Assembly: GCF_000943545.1 (NCBI RefSeq)
Contig: NZ_JTHP01000001.1
Coordinates: forward strand, 186,001 to 250,000
Direction: 5' to 3'
Length of the DNA: 64,000 nucleotides
Origin: Paenibacillus terrae
GTDB taxonomy: Bacteria > Bacillota > Bacilli > Paenibacillales > Paenibacillaceae
The notes under the pieces are model-generated. The model searched no databases, was not told where the DNA came from, and worked only from the letters and a program-made list of their open reading frames with translations. Of the stretch, positions 18,396 through 26,377 are shown one piece after another; the stretch's first letter is position 1, and each line of letters starts with the position of its first letter. The position numbers and the translations under genes were made by a program.

Positions 18396-18983
18396 ATGAC
18401 TCAAAAATCTTCGTCCACAACGTCTGTGGCGCGGTTACTGGAGGGATCGCGGGTGTATCTGCGTCCGATTCACGTGGAGGACACCGAACTGTACTATAAT
18501 ACGTTGTTTGATCAGGACGTGAGGAGGATGACGGGTACGCAGCGCAGCTTTACCAAGGATCAAATTGGGCGTTATATTGAATCCAAAGGGCAGGATACCT
18601 CCAGCTTGCTGCTACTCATTGCCCTTCAGGAAGATGACCGTATCATCGGTGACATTGCTCTTCAGGATATGGACAGCCTGAACCGCAGTGCCAACATCCG
18701 CATTGCCATTAATGAACAGGAGAATCAGGGAAAAGGCTACGGCACTGAGGCGCTTGTGCTAATGCTGGATCACGGATTCGGTATCTGTAATCTGCATCGA
18801 ATTGAGCTGAACGTGTATGATTTTAATGAACGGGCTATCCGTTGCTATGAAAAAATAGGCTTCCAACGTGAAGGCGCGCAACGGGATGCTTTATTTTATA
18901 ATCATCAATACCATGACTCCATTCTGATGAGTATGCTGTCCTCTGAATACCGTGTCCGCTATGTAGAAAAAGCAGAGAACTGA
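18396..18983 (+). CDS. GNAT family N-acetyltransferase (RimJ/RimL-like)
   Basis: This protein of about 195 residues has the acetyl-CoA-binding motif ENQGKGYGTEALVLMLDHGFG and the downstream pattern NVYDFNERAIRCYEKIGFQREG, typical of RimJ/RimL or spermidine acetyltransferase relatives. The ATG at 18396 is six bases after AGGAGG; the ATG at 18390 touches that site. The substrate is unknown. Confidence 0.88.
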   Translation: MTQKSSSTTSVARLLEGSRVYLRPIHVEDTELYYNTLFDQDVRRMTGTQRSFTKDQIGRYIESKGQDTSSLLLLIALQEDDRIIGDIALQDMDSLNRSANIRIAINEQENQGKGYGTEALVLMLDHGFGICNLHRIELNVYDFNERAIRCYEKIGFQREGAQRDALFYNHQYHDSILMSMLSSEYRVRYVEKAEN

Positions 18984-18992
18984 TTCAAAACG

Positions 18993-19021
18993 TTTACAGC
19001 GGTTTAATGAAAAGGTATAAT
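18993..19021 (+). promoter_or_regulatory. Sigma-A promoter of a gene-less transcript
   Basis: TTTACA (18993-18998), 17 bases, then a consensus TATAAT (19016-19021). No ORF follows; instead a terminator lies about 70 bases downstream of the expected start. Confidence 0.6.
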
Positions 19022-19027
19022 AAAGGC

Positions 19028-19124
19028 ATATATGCGCGAACCTATGTAGGTTACTGAATGACAACATAAAATGACAATGAATTACCGGAGGAGCCTGTCA
19101 CCAAGGCTCCTCTTTGTCTTTTTT
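19028..19124 (+). ncRNA. Candidate short non-coding RNA or leader RNA
   Basis: From the predicted start near 19028, a transcript of about 95 bases would end at a strong terminator: GAGGAGCCT (19088-19096) paired with AGGCTCCTC (19104-19112), then TTTGTCTTTTTT. An internal AACCT/AGGTT hairpin lies near its 5' end. I could not match it to a riboswitch class. It may be a free small RNA or an attenuated leader of the antiporter gene at 19259. Confidence 0.45.
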
Positions 19125-19158
19125 AAGGGGATCTGTAGCTACACAGGTTCCTTTTTTT
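19125..19158 (+). terminator. Second, tandem terminator-like hairpin
   Basis: AAGGGGATCTGT (19125-19136) can pair, with G-T wobbles, with ACAGGTTCCTTT, and is followed by a run of seven T. It directly follows the first terminator, with no gene between them. Confidence 0.55.
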
Positions 19159-19258
19159 GTTGTGTTCAGGGCAGGTCAGCACATATTTTGCGCAAAGTTT
19201 TAGCATTTTATCAATACTAGATGTCTACCATTTGATGATTAAAGGAGGTATATGAGCC

Positions 19259-20425
19259 ATGCAATTTATATTGTATCTTTTGCTGATTCTGCTGTTTACT
19301 AAAGTGGCTGGTGATCTGTCGGTAAGGCTCGGTCAGCCTTCGGTGCTAGGGAAGCTGATTGCTGGTATTGTACTCGGTCCGGCGGTATTGGGGTGGGTTC
19401 AGAACAACACACTTATTCATGATATGTCTGAAATCGGAGTGCTGCTGCTGATGTTTATTGCCGGGCTGGAGACGGATCTGGAACAGCTTCGTCGTAACTG
19501 GAAACCCGCGGTAGCCGTAGCGGTTGGGGGGATTATTCTTCCGTTGATCTGCGGTTTTGGAGTCGGGGAAGCCTTCGGATTTTCGGTACATGAAGGATGG
19601 TTTCTCGGTGTTGTCCTGAGCGCCACTTCCGTCAGCATTACGGTGCAGGTGCTAAAGGATATGAACAAGCTTAACACCCGCGAAGGCTCGACGATTTTGG
19701 GTGCGGCAGTGCTGGATGATGTGCTGGTGGTAGTGCTGCTTGCAGTGATGATGAGTGTATTCGGGGTAGGAGGGGGAACATCTCTGGGGCTTCTCGTCGG
19801 CAAAAAGCTTCTTTTCTTTGTCGTCGCTATATTGGGAGGTTGGTTTGTGGTTCCCTGGATCATGAAAATACTGGCTCCGCTCAAGGTGACAGAGGCCACC
19901 ATTACCGCTGCTTTGATCATCTGCTTCGGGTTTGCATATTTTGCAGATATGTTGGGTATGGCGGGCATTATCGGAGCCTTCGCTGCCGGGATTGCCATTT
20001 CGCAAACGAGCTTTAAGCATGTCGTAGAAGAAAAAGTGGAGCCTATCGCTTATTCCATCTTTGTCCCTGTGTTTTTTGTCAGCATTGGATTAAATGTTTC
20101 TTTCGAAGGAGTAGGGCAGCAGATCGGATTTGTCGTTGCTTTGACACTGGTTGCAATGGTTACGAAGTTGATCGGTGGCGGAATCGGGGCACGTTTGACA
20201 GGCTTTAATAACCGTTCTTCGCTCGCGATTGGCTCTGGTATGATATCTCGCGGCGAAGTCGCGCTCATTATCGCAGCTACCGGGCTGCAAACGGGTCTGC
20301 TGGCACAGCAATATTTTACATCCGTCATTATTGCTGTCATTCTGACGACTTTGGCTGCACCTCCGATCCTCAAGCTATGCTTTAGCGATAAGAAGTCTCC
20401 CGGCCGTGCAGAAGAAGGAAGCTGA
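19259..20425 (+). CDS. CPA2 family cation:proton antiporter
   Basis: This membrane protein has 388 residues and about 12 helices. Typical sequences are GQPSVLGKLIAGIVLGPAVLG, LLLMFIAGLETDL, SATSVSITVQVL and, with the conserved ion-binding pair, GAAVLDDVLVVVL. It resembles the membrane part of KefB/GerN/NapA proteins without a C-terminal TrkA-N domain. It would exchange Na+ or K+ for protons. The ribosome site AAAGGAGG precedes the ATG. A short transcript unit with two terminators lies just upstream. Confidence 0.9.
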   Translation: MQFILYLLLILLFTKVAGDLSVRLGQPSVLGKLIAGIVLGPAVLGWVQNNTLIHDMSEIGVLLLMFIAGLETDLEQLRRNWKPAVAVAVGGIILPLICGFGVGEAFGFSVHEGWFLGVVLSATSVSITVQVLKDMNKLNTREGSTILGAAVLDDVLVVVLLAVMMSVFGVGGGTSLGLLVGKKLLFFVVAILGGWFVVPWIMKILAPLKVTEATITAALIICFGFAYFADMLGMAGIIGAFAAGIAISQTSFKHVVEEKVEPIAYSIFVPVFFVSIGLNVSFEGVGQQIGFVVALTLVAMVTKLIGGGIGARLTGFNNRSSLAIGSGMISRGEVALIIAATGLQTGLLAQQYFTSVIIAVILTTLAAPPILKLCFSDKKSPGRAEEGS

Positions 20426-20462
20426 GGCCTGACAGCATTGACAGCATCCTTAAGTTATACCT

Positions 20463-20566
20463 AAAAGACCCTGCGGGTTCATATTCTCACAGTGTGCATG
20501 GAAAGTCCGATTTGTAGCAAAACCGGACTTTCCATGACATATGGGACATGACCGAAGGGTCTTTTT
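20463..20566. terminator. Nested stem-loop between convergent genes
   Basis: An inner perfect 13-bp stem (CATGGAAAGTCCG at 20497-20509, complement at 20524-20536) is enclosed by an outer stem AAAGACCCT (20464-20472) with AGGGTCTTT (20556-20564), followed by TTTT. It separates the antiporter gene from the convergent NAD(P)-binding protein gene. Confidence 0.65.
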
Positions 20567-20599
20567 TATCATACGTATATGTCGGATTAAGTGCAGGAA

Positions 20600-21235
20600 T
20601 TAGGACTCGGATACCACGGTGAAGCGTTGATTCAGATGCTGTGGTTTCTCGATTTCGTCAATTACAGCCACCGCATAATCTTCATAGCTGACATAGCTTG
20701 CGCCTTTGGAATTGACTTGCAGCACATCTTTGCCAATTTTATAAGAGCCGGTGCGTTTGCCAAGAGCAAATTCAGCAGAAGGACTAATGAAAGTCCAGTT
20801 CAGATCGCTGGTTCCACGCAAAATTTCCAGGTTCTTTCCTTGATTATTAGCCGTTGGGTATACGAAATCCGGGAAACCCGGCGTGTCTTTTACCAACAAG
20901 GTTTGGGACTCATCTGTGAACAGGCTGCCTGCGCCGCCCACAACAATCAGGCGAGTACCGGACACATTACGCAGTGCTTCAATCAGAACGTTACCTGCAT
21001 CTACATGCAGATGCTCTTGACCGAGTGGAGCAGCAAAAGCGTTAACGACAACGTCAAAGCCTTTCAGATCGTCTGTTTTCAGATCGAAAACGTCTTTTTG
21101 TACCACAGTCGCACGGCTGTCTGTTACTTTGGCAGAGTCGCGAACGATCGCCGTTACCTCATGCCCTCTGTCCAATGCCTCTTTAACTATGTTGCCTCCT
21201 GCTTTACCACCTGCACCAATAACTGCAATTTTCAT
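20600..21235 (-). CDS. NAD(P)H-binding protein, NmrA/SDR-like (YwnB type)
   Basis: This atypical short-chain dehydrogenase has 211 residues. The N-terminal MKIAVIGAGGKAGGNIVKEAL is the dinucleotide-binding loop. DVVVNAFAAP and the RLIVVGGAGSLF strand follow the NmrA-like pattern. Such proteins are often induced by electrophiles under HxlR or MarR regulators. The promoter here carries a palindrome across its -10 element, consistent with repressor control. The substrate is unknown. Confidence 0.85.
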   Translation of the reverse strand: MKIAVIGAGGKAGGNIVKEALDRGHEVTAIVRDSAKVTDSRATVVQKDVFDLKTDDLKGFDVVVNAFAAPLGQEHLHVDAGNVLIEALRNVSGTRLIVVGGAGSLFTDESQTLLVKDTPGFPDFVYPTANNQGKNLEILRGTSDLNWTFISPSAEFALGKRTGSYKIGKDVLQVNSKGASYVSYEDYAVAVIDEIEKPQHLNQRFTVVSES

Positions 21236-21315
21236 AATGAATAACCTCCTATAAATGTTATTTAGATTACTAGTTTGATCATGGGTTTGCCCTGTTCATT
21301 CACGAACTCAGATAT

Positions 21316-21351
21316 GTAACTATTATAGTTACAAAATATAATGAAAGTCAA
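21316..21351 (-). promoter_or_regulatory. Promoter with operator palindrome over the -10 box
   Basis: On the minus strand TTGACT (21351-21346) and TATAAT (21327-21322) are 18 bases apart. The -10 box lies inside the perfect palindrome GTAACTA-TTA-TAGTTAC (21316-21332). The half-site GTAACTA resembles sites of HxlR-type redox repressors such as YodB. No such regulator gene is in the immediate neighbourhood. Confidence 0.65.
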
Positions 21352-21491
21352 GCCCTTGTGTTGGGCATCCTAAAGCCATCCGATTAAAAAGAAATGATCT
21401 CGTTTAAGTATATAAGGTGAAGCTGAATGAGCCTAGATAAGCAACTTTGGATGGATAAAAACAACAGACAGGAAAGGAAGAGTGAACCGAT

Positions 21492-22445
21492 ATGAGTAAA
21501 AAGGTACAGCTTGAACCCACAGCGCAGAAGTTCGCAGACGATAACGCCAAGCCTCCGTTTCTGTACGATTTGGGCCCTGAAAAGGGACGTGAAACGGTCA
21601 ATGAGGTCCAATCCGGTCCGGCAGACAAGCCTGCCGCAGACGTGGAAGACTTGTCTATTTCCGGCGGCCCAAGCGGGGAGGTCAAGGTCCGGATTGTTCG
21701 TCCGCAACAGGTGACAGGGAACCTCCCGGTTATTGTATACATCCACGGGGCAGGATGGGTATTCGGTAATGCCCATACGCATGATCGTCTGATCCGTGAG
21801 CTGGCTGTGGGTGCGCAGGCAGCGGTTGTATTCCCGGAATACAGCTTGTCACCTGAAGCAAGATATCCGACGGCAATTGAGGAAATCTACGCGGTCGTTC
21901 AGTGGGTGGCTCAGCATGGACGCGAGCATGGGCTGAAGCCTGATACGCTGACGGTAGCTGGAGACAGTGTCGGCGGTAACATGACCGCAGCCGTAACATT
22001 GCTTGCCAAGGAACGAAGCGGTCCTGCTATCCGACAGCAGTTGTTGTTCTACCCGGTGACAGACGCTTCTTTTGACACGGAATCGTATCATGAATTCGCC
22101 ACAGGGTATTTCCTGAGCCGTGAAGGGATGCAATGGTTCTGGGATCAATACACGACAGATCCCAATGAACGGGCACAGATTACGGCGTCACCGCTGCGGG
22201 CAACGACCGAACAGCTCAAGGGGCTGCCGCCAGCATTGGTCATCACAGGCGAGGCTGACGTGCTGCGGGATGAAGGGGAAGCTTATGCGAACAAGCTGCG
22301 TGAGGCCGGGGTGGATGTGATCGCTGCCCGCTTTCAGGGCATCATTCACGACTTCGTGATGCTGAACCCGTTATCGGGAACCGCAGCCAAGCGCGGGGCG
22401 ATTGCTCTGGCTACCTCGTGGCTGCGCCAAGGCTTTGAGGGTTAA
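21492..22445 (+). CDS. Alpha/beta hydrolase (hormone-sensitive-lipase-like esterase)
   Basis: This esterase has 317 residues. The oxyanion-hole motif HGAGWVFG and nucleophile motif GDSVGGN define the HSL/Aes family. The acid and base are likely the Asp in ITGEADVLRD and the His in GIIHDFVML. No signal peptide is seen, so it is cytoplasmic. It is divergent from the NmrA-like gene and ends at a stem-loop near 22507. Confidence 0.9.
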   Translation: MSKKVQLEPTAQKFADDNAKPPFLYDLGPEKGRETVNEVQSGPADKPAADVEDLSISGGPSGEVKVRIVRPQQVTGNLPVIVYIHGAGWVFGNAHTHDRLIRELAVGAQAAVVFPEYSLSPEARYPTAIEEIYAVVQWVAQHGREHGLKPDTLTVAGDSVGGNMTAAVTLLAKERSGPAIRQQLLFYPVTDASFDTESYHEFATGYFLSREGMQWFWDQYTTDPNERAQITASPLRATTEQLKGLPPALVITGEADVLRDEGEAYANKLREAGVDVIAARFQGIIHDFVMLNPLSGTAAKRGAIALATSWLRQGFEG

Positions 22446-22506
22446 AGTTTAGCGCAATATACAAGAATCCAACAGGCTGTTGTGTCGTCAGTTTGCCAAG
22501 AATGAG

Positions 22507-22550
22507 GGCTGTCTTCCCAGCAGGTATTTATGGCCGGGAGGGCAGCCTTT
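22507..22550 (+). terminator. Stem-loop after the esterase gene
   Basis: GGCTGTCTTCCC (22507-22518) pairs with GGGAGGGCAGCC (22536-22547) with one mismatch, followed by TTTATA. The T run is short, so strength is uncertain. Confidence 0.55.
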
Positions 22551-22647
22551 ATACATACCTAAGATGAAACCGCTTCACGTTCGTTGAACAGAGTGATAAT
22601 ATAAAATTTGAAAGAGTTGACCGACAATCAGCATAAGGAGGATATCC

Positions 22648-23205
22648 ATGCCATTTCAGGGACAACGCATTTTGCCTGCGGCTAAGCATATGAAGCAGCT
22701 GGAGGATATTTTGGACAGCTCCTATGAGTATGCGGTTTTTCTGGATACGCACGTAGCACATCTACGCAGCCTGTACCAGTTGGCGCGGAGCCATAACAAG
22801 CGGATGCTTCTTCATGCCGATCTGGTGCAGGGCTTAAAGAATGATGAATATGCCACTGAATATTTGTGTCAGGAGATTAAGCCGTTTGGTATTATTTCGA
22901 CCCGATCCGGTGTGATTGCGACCGCCAAAAAGAAGGGGATTCTCGCTGTACAACGGGTATTCATGCTAGATACGATTGCGCTGGAAAAAAGCTACGCACT
23001 GGTGGAAAAAACGCGACCCGATTACATCGAGGTACTGCCCGGCGTTGTTCCGCCCATGATTACAGAGGTCAGTGAACGCACGGGTATTCCCATCTTGGCA
23101 GGAGGACTGATTCGTACCCCTGAGGATGTGGAAGCAGCGCTCGTTGCCGGAGCTACAGCGGTAACAACATCCAATAAACAGCTGTTCGAGCATTATAGGC
23201 AATAG
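22648..23205 (+). CDS. glpP: Glycerol-3-phosphate-responsive antiterminator GlpP
   Basis: This protein of 185 residues has the GlpP signature: VFLDTHVAHL, RMLLHADLVQGL, GIISTRSGVIATAKK, YIEVLPGVVPPMI and ILAGGLIRTPEDVEAAL. It binds the leader RNA of glp genes when glycerol 3-phosphate is present and stops early termination. The ATG follows AAGGAGG. It is directly upstream of glpD, whose leader holds a terminator. Confidence 0.95.
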   Translation: MPFQGQRILPAAKHMKQLEDILDSSYEYAVFLDTHVAHLRSLYQLARSHNKRMLLHADLVQGLKNDEYATEYLCQEIKPFGIISTRSGVIATAKKKGILAVQRVFMLDTIALEKSYALVEKTRPDYIEVLPGVVPPMITEVSERTGIPILAGGLIRTPEDVEAALVAGATAVTTSNKQLFEHYRQ

Positions 23206-23279
23206 CTAATAACCCCTTTTCACGGAGTACAGTGTGTGCTAGGATATAGATAAGTTAATACTCGTCAGGAGATTTGGAG

Positions 23280-23331
23280 AGACCATGAACCGCTCGGCAT
23301 ACGCCGCAGCGATGTTCGTGGTCTTTTTTTG
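23280..23331 (+). promoter_or_regulatory. glpD leader terminator, target of GlpP antitermination
   Basis: AGACCATGAAC (23280-23290) pairs with GTTCGTGGTCT (23314-23324), followed by TTTTTTTG. The hairpin lies 70 bases before glpD and about 80 bases after glpP. In Bacillus subtilis GlpP acts at just such a leader terminator of glpD. Confidence 0.8.
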
Positions 23332-23392
23332 TATCTTTTGATGACTGGGTTGGCAGATCGCATCGTGAATATATACAAAGCTGGAGGGATAG

Positions 23393-25099
23393 ATGATGGG
23401 AGAACAGGGATTTGCTGCGCAGGAGAGAACGGCTGTTTTGGAGCGTATGGGGCGTGAGCATTTTGATATTTTAATTATTGGCGGCGGCATTACAGGGGCA
23501 GGGATTGCGCTGGATGCCGCTGATCGCGGCTTGAAGACAGCGCTGGTCGAGATGCAGGATTTTGCGGCAGGCACGTCCAGCCGATCTACCAAGCTGGTGC
23601 ATGGCGGTCTTCGATATTTGAAGCAATTTGAGGTTAAAATGGTAGCCGAGGTCGGGAAGGAGCGGGCAATTGTATTCGAAAATGGCCCGCATGTGACCAC
23701 GCCGGAGCGTATGCTGCTTCCGTTTCACAAGGGAGGCACGTTTAACGCATTTACCACTTCTGTCGGACTGCTGGTATATGATTTTCTCGCCGGGGTTAAG
23801 CATAGCGAACGCCGCCGAATGCTGGATATTCGGGCTACGCTGGAGCGGGAGCCTTTGTTGAAGAGGGAAGGACTGAAGGGGAGCGGCAGCTATGTGGAGT
23901 ACCGTACGGATGATGCTCGCCTGACGATTGAGGTCATGAAGGAGGCTGTTGCACGAGGGGCTATAGCTGTAAACTACGCCAAGGCTGACAAGCTGCTGTA
24001 TGAAGACGGACGAATCAGCGGCACAAGCGTAACGGATCGGGTAACGGGGCAGTCTCACGAAATCCGGGCTTCGCTGGTTATTAACGCCGCCGGACCGTGG
24101 GTGGATACGCTGCGGGAGATGGATCGGTCCAAAGAAGGCAAGGTACTTCGCTTGACCAAAGGTGTCCATCTGGTGTTCGATGCCAAGCGGTTCCCGCTCA
24201 GACAGGCCGTTTATTTTGATACACCGGATGGACGGATGGTATTCGCCATTCCCCGTGACGGGAAAACGTACGCGGGTACGACCGACACTGTATACGAAGG
24301 GGATACAGCCCATCCCCGAATGACCGCCGAAGACCGGACCTATGTACTTCAAGCGATCAACGGCATGTTTCCTGAGGTGAAGCTGACCGTCAAGGATGTG
24401 GAATCAAGCTGGGCAGGTGTGCGGCCGCTCATTTATGAGGACGGCAAAAGCCCTTCGGAAATTTCGCGCAAGGATGAAATTTGGGAATCCCGCTCGGGCC
24501 TGATCACGATTGCGGGTGGCAAGCTGACAGGCTACCGGAAAATGTCCGAGCTGGTTGTAGACCGTGTGGTACGGGAGCTGGGGCGCTTGCACGGGCAGAC
24601 CTTCCGGGCATGCCGCACCAGGCACATCCCGATCTCGGGCGGCAACGTAGGCGGCTCCGTCGGTTGGGAAGCCTTCGTGAGCGGGCAAGCGGTAGCGGGT
24701 GCTGCGCTCGGGTTGCCGCCAGAAACCGCTAGAGCGTGGGCCACCCGATACGGCTCCAATGTGGAGCGGCTGTTTGCCATAGCGGCACGCAGCATGAAGG
24801 AGGCCAGCGAGACGGAATCCGCGCTGCCCGTGGAAGTGCGTGTCCCGCTCCTGTATGCCATGGAGCAGGAAATGACGGTGACACCATCTGATTTCTTCAT
24901 ACGCCGAACCGGGGCGTTGTTCTTTCAGATTGACGGGGTGAAGCGCTGGAGGCAGCCCGTCATTGCGCTAATGTCTGAGCATGCAGGCTGGAGCGCCGCG
25001 CAAGAGCGCCAATATGCGGCAGAGCTGGACGCTTATTTACGTGAAGCTGTGACACCTGTTGAGGCAGATGAGAAATCTGGCGCTGTTAAAGCAATTTGA
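23393..25099 (+). CDS. glpD: Aerobic glycerol-3-phosphate dehydrogenase
   Basis: This FAD-dependent membrane-associated dehydrogenase has 568 residues. The FAD motif IIGGGITGAGIALDAADRG is at about residues 25-43, followed by GTSSRSTKLVHGGLRYL, which is diagnostic for GlpD. ESSWAGVRPLI and TIAGGKLTGYRKMSE are further family motifs. It oxidises glycerol 3-phosphate to dihydroxyacetone phosphate and feeds the quinone pool. The ATGs at 23393 and 23396 both fit the GGAGGG site. Confidence 0.95.
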   Translation: MMGEQGFAAQERTAVLERMGREHFDILIIGGGITGAGIALDAADRGLKTALVEMQDFAAGTSSRSTKLVHGGLRYLKQFEVKMVAEVGKERAIVFENGPHVTTPERMLLPFHKGGTFNAFTTSVGLLVYDFLAGVKHSERRRMLDIRATLEREPLLKREGLKGSGSYVEYRTDDARLTIEVMKEAVARGAIAVNYAKADKLLYEDGRISGTSVTDRVTGQSHEIRASLVINAAGPWVDTLREMDRSKEGKVLRLTKGVHLVFDAKRFPLRQAVYFDTPDGRMVFAIPRDGKTYAGTTDTVYEGDTAHPRMTAEDRTYVLQAINGMFPEVKLTVKDVESSWAGVRPLIYEDGKSPSEISRKDEIWESRSGLITIAGGKLTGYRKMSELVVDRVVRELGRLHGQTFRACRTRHIPISGGNVGGSVGWEAFVSGQAVAGAALGLPPETARAWATRYGSNVERLFAIAARSMKEASETESALPVEVRVPLLYAMEQEMTVTPSDFFIRRTGALFFQIDGVKRWRQPVIALMSEHAGWSAAQERQYAAELDAYLREAVTPVEADEKSGAVKAI

Positions 25100-25138
25100 T
25101 TGCATGAAAGATGAGGGGGCCTTGCTCCCGAATAGGCG

Positions 25139-25186
25139 AAGAACCACCGTCCCACTACAGCTAGTGGAACGGAGGTTCTTTGTTTT
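25139..25186. terminator. Terminator between glpD and cidB
   Basis: AAGAACCACCGTCCCACTA (25139-25157) pairs with the sequence at 25162-25180 with few mismatches and is followed by TGTTTTG. It sits between convergent glpD and cidB. Confidence 0.75.
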
Positions 25187-25199
25187 GTATATGAAGAAC

Positions 25200-25877
25200 T
25201 CACAGCATCAAGTGGAACAAGAACGGCGCAGCCGCCAAGGTAAAGAGGGCGGCGAGCACCATAGAGATGCTGGAAATAGTGCCCGTCAGCGAACTGAACT
25301 CGAACGCTTTGGAAGTACCTGTACCATGAGCCCCGGTACCGAGCAGTACACCGCGCGAAACTTCATTTTCGATATGGAACAGCTTCACGATCATCGGACC
25401 GATAATGAGACCGCTCAATCCGGTTAAAATAACGAACACAGCCGTGACTGTCGGATTACCGCCAATCGTTTGTGAAACATTCATGGCAATCGGTGTCGTA
25501 ATGGAGCGAGGAATCAGGCTGCTCATCAGCGAGGAATCCAGATGCATCCATTTGGCGAGTACCATGGAGGATACTACGGCTACGACTGAACCGGACAGCA
25601 CGCTAAGCACGATTTGGGTCGCATGTTTTTTCAGCACAGGGAAATATCGGTACAAAGGGACGGCAAATGCAATCGTGGCTGGTTGGAGCAGCATGGAGAG
25701 CAAATGGGCACCCGAATTATAGGAACGGTAATTTATACCCGAAAGCGTCAAAATTAAAATAATAATGATCGGTGTAATGAGTAGTGGAGACAAATACACC
25801 TTGGGGAGCGTGCGGTACATGCGTTTGGCCATCCAGTAAATAGCGAGCGTCAGTATAATACATAGAAGACCGATCAT
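25200..25877 (-). CDS. cidB: CidB/LrgB family membrane protein
   Basis: This membrane protein has 225 residues and six to seven helices. The family motifs YLSPLLITP, SLIPRSITTPIAM and RGVLLGTGAHGTGTSKAFE are present. The frame is open to 26003, but the ATG at 25877 gives the standard length and overlaps the cidA stop by four bases (ATGA), indicating coupled translation. LrgB/CidB proteins act with their small partner in autolysis control or, as shown for some relatives, in pyruvate, glycolate or glycerate movement. Confidence 0.9.
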   Translation of the reverse strand: MIGLLCIILTLAIYWMAKRMYRTLPKVYLSPLLITPIIIILILTLSGINYRSYNSGAHLLSMLLQPATIAFAVPLYRYFPVLKKHATQIVLSVLSGSVVAVVSSMVLAKWMHLDSSLMSSLIPRSITTPIAMNVSQTIGGNPTVTAVFVILTGLSGLIIGPMIVKLFHIENEVSRGVLLGTGAHGTGTSKAFEFSSLTGTISSISMVLAALFTLAAAPFLFHLML

Positions 25878-26245
25878 GATGATTTGTGCTCCTTTCGTTT
25901 GCCGAGCAGACTGGCGATCATGCCCGTGCAGGCCATCACGAGAAAGGTACCAAGCAGTACGACCAGCATAATGCTCATACCATCGTGCTCCAGCATCGGC
26001 CAATAATTCATAACGCCGACAGCGGAGGGAATAAAGAATAATAGCAGTTCGGCCAGCAGCCAGTTTGCGCCGATCTCAATCCAGCTTAGGCGGATCACGC
26101 CCGTTTGTAGCAGAATAAAGAGAATCAGCATGCCGATAATGCTACCGGGTACAGGCAGGTGGAGCCAGGAGACCATCGCGTTCAGGATGAGCGAAAAGGC
26201 CATCAGGACGGCGATCTGGAGGACACCGCGTATGAAGCTTTTCAT
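25874..26245 (-). CDS. cidA: CidA/LrgA family holin-like protein
   Basis: This small membrane protein has 123 residues and four helices. LPVPGSIIGMLILFILLQTGV and ELLLFFIPSAVGVMNYW match the CidA/LrgA holin-like family. It is the first gene of a two-gene operon with cidB and divergent from a LysR regulator, the order found for ywbH-ywbG and ywbI in Bacillus subtilis. Confidence 0.92.
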   Translation of the reverse strand: MKSFIRGVLQIAVLMAFSLILNAMVSWLHLPVPGSIIGMLILFILLQTGVIRLSWIEIGANWLLAELLLFFIPSAVGVMNYWPMLEHDGMSIMLVVLLGTFLVMACTGMIASLLGKRKEHKSS

Positions 26246-26287
26246 ATATAATGGCTCCTATCTATGAGTTCCGTTATTTTTCAAACT

Positions 26288-26302
26288 GTAATGAAATTTT
26301 AC
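26288..26302. promoter_or_regulatory. Possible LysR-type binding site
   Basis: GTAATGAAATTTTAC has the T-N11-A form with a GTAA/TTAC inverted repeat. It lies between divergent cidA and the LysR regulator gene, where such a site is expected. Confidence 0.4.
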
Positions 26303-26377
26303 ATCACAAGCTTTCATGAGTAAAATGCATATAAAGAATACGATGTATTCCGTTTGTCTATGGAAGAAGGTGATGGG

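Noticed and set aside
19028..19258. Fluoride, c-di-AMP or preQ1 riboswitch before the antiporter
   Set aside because: None of the conserved cores I know is present, and the transcript is too short for the c-di-AMP class.
22565..22577. cre-like sequence TGAAACCGCTTCA upstream of glpP
   Set aside because: It is one base short of the cre spacing and mismatches the 3' half, so it is too weak to annotate.
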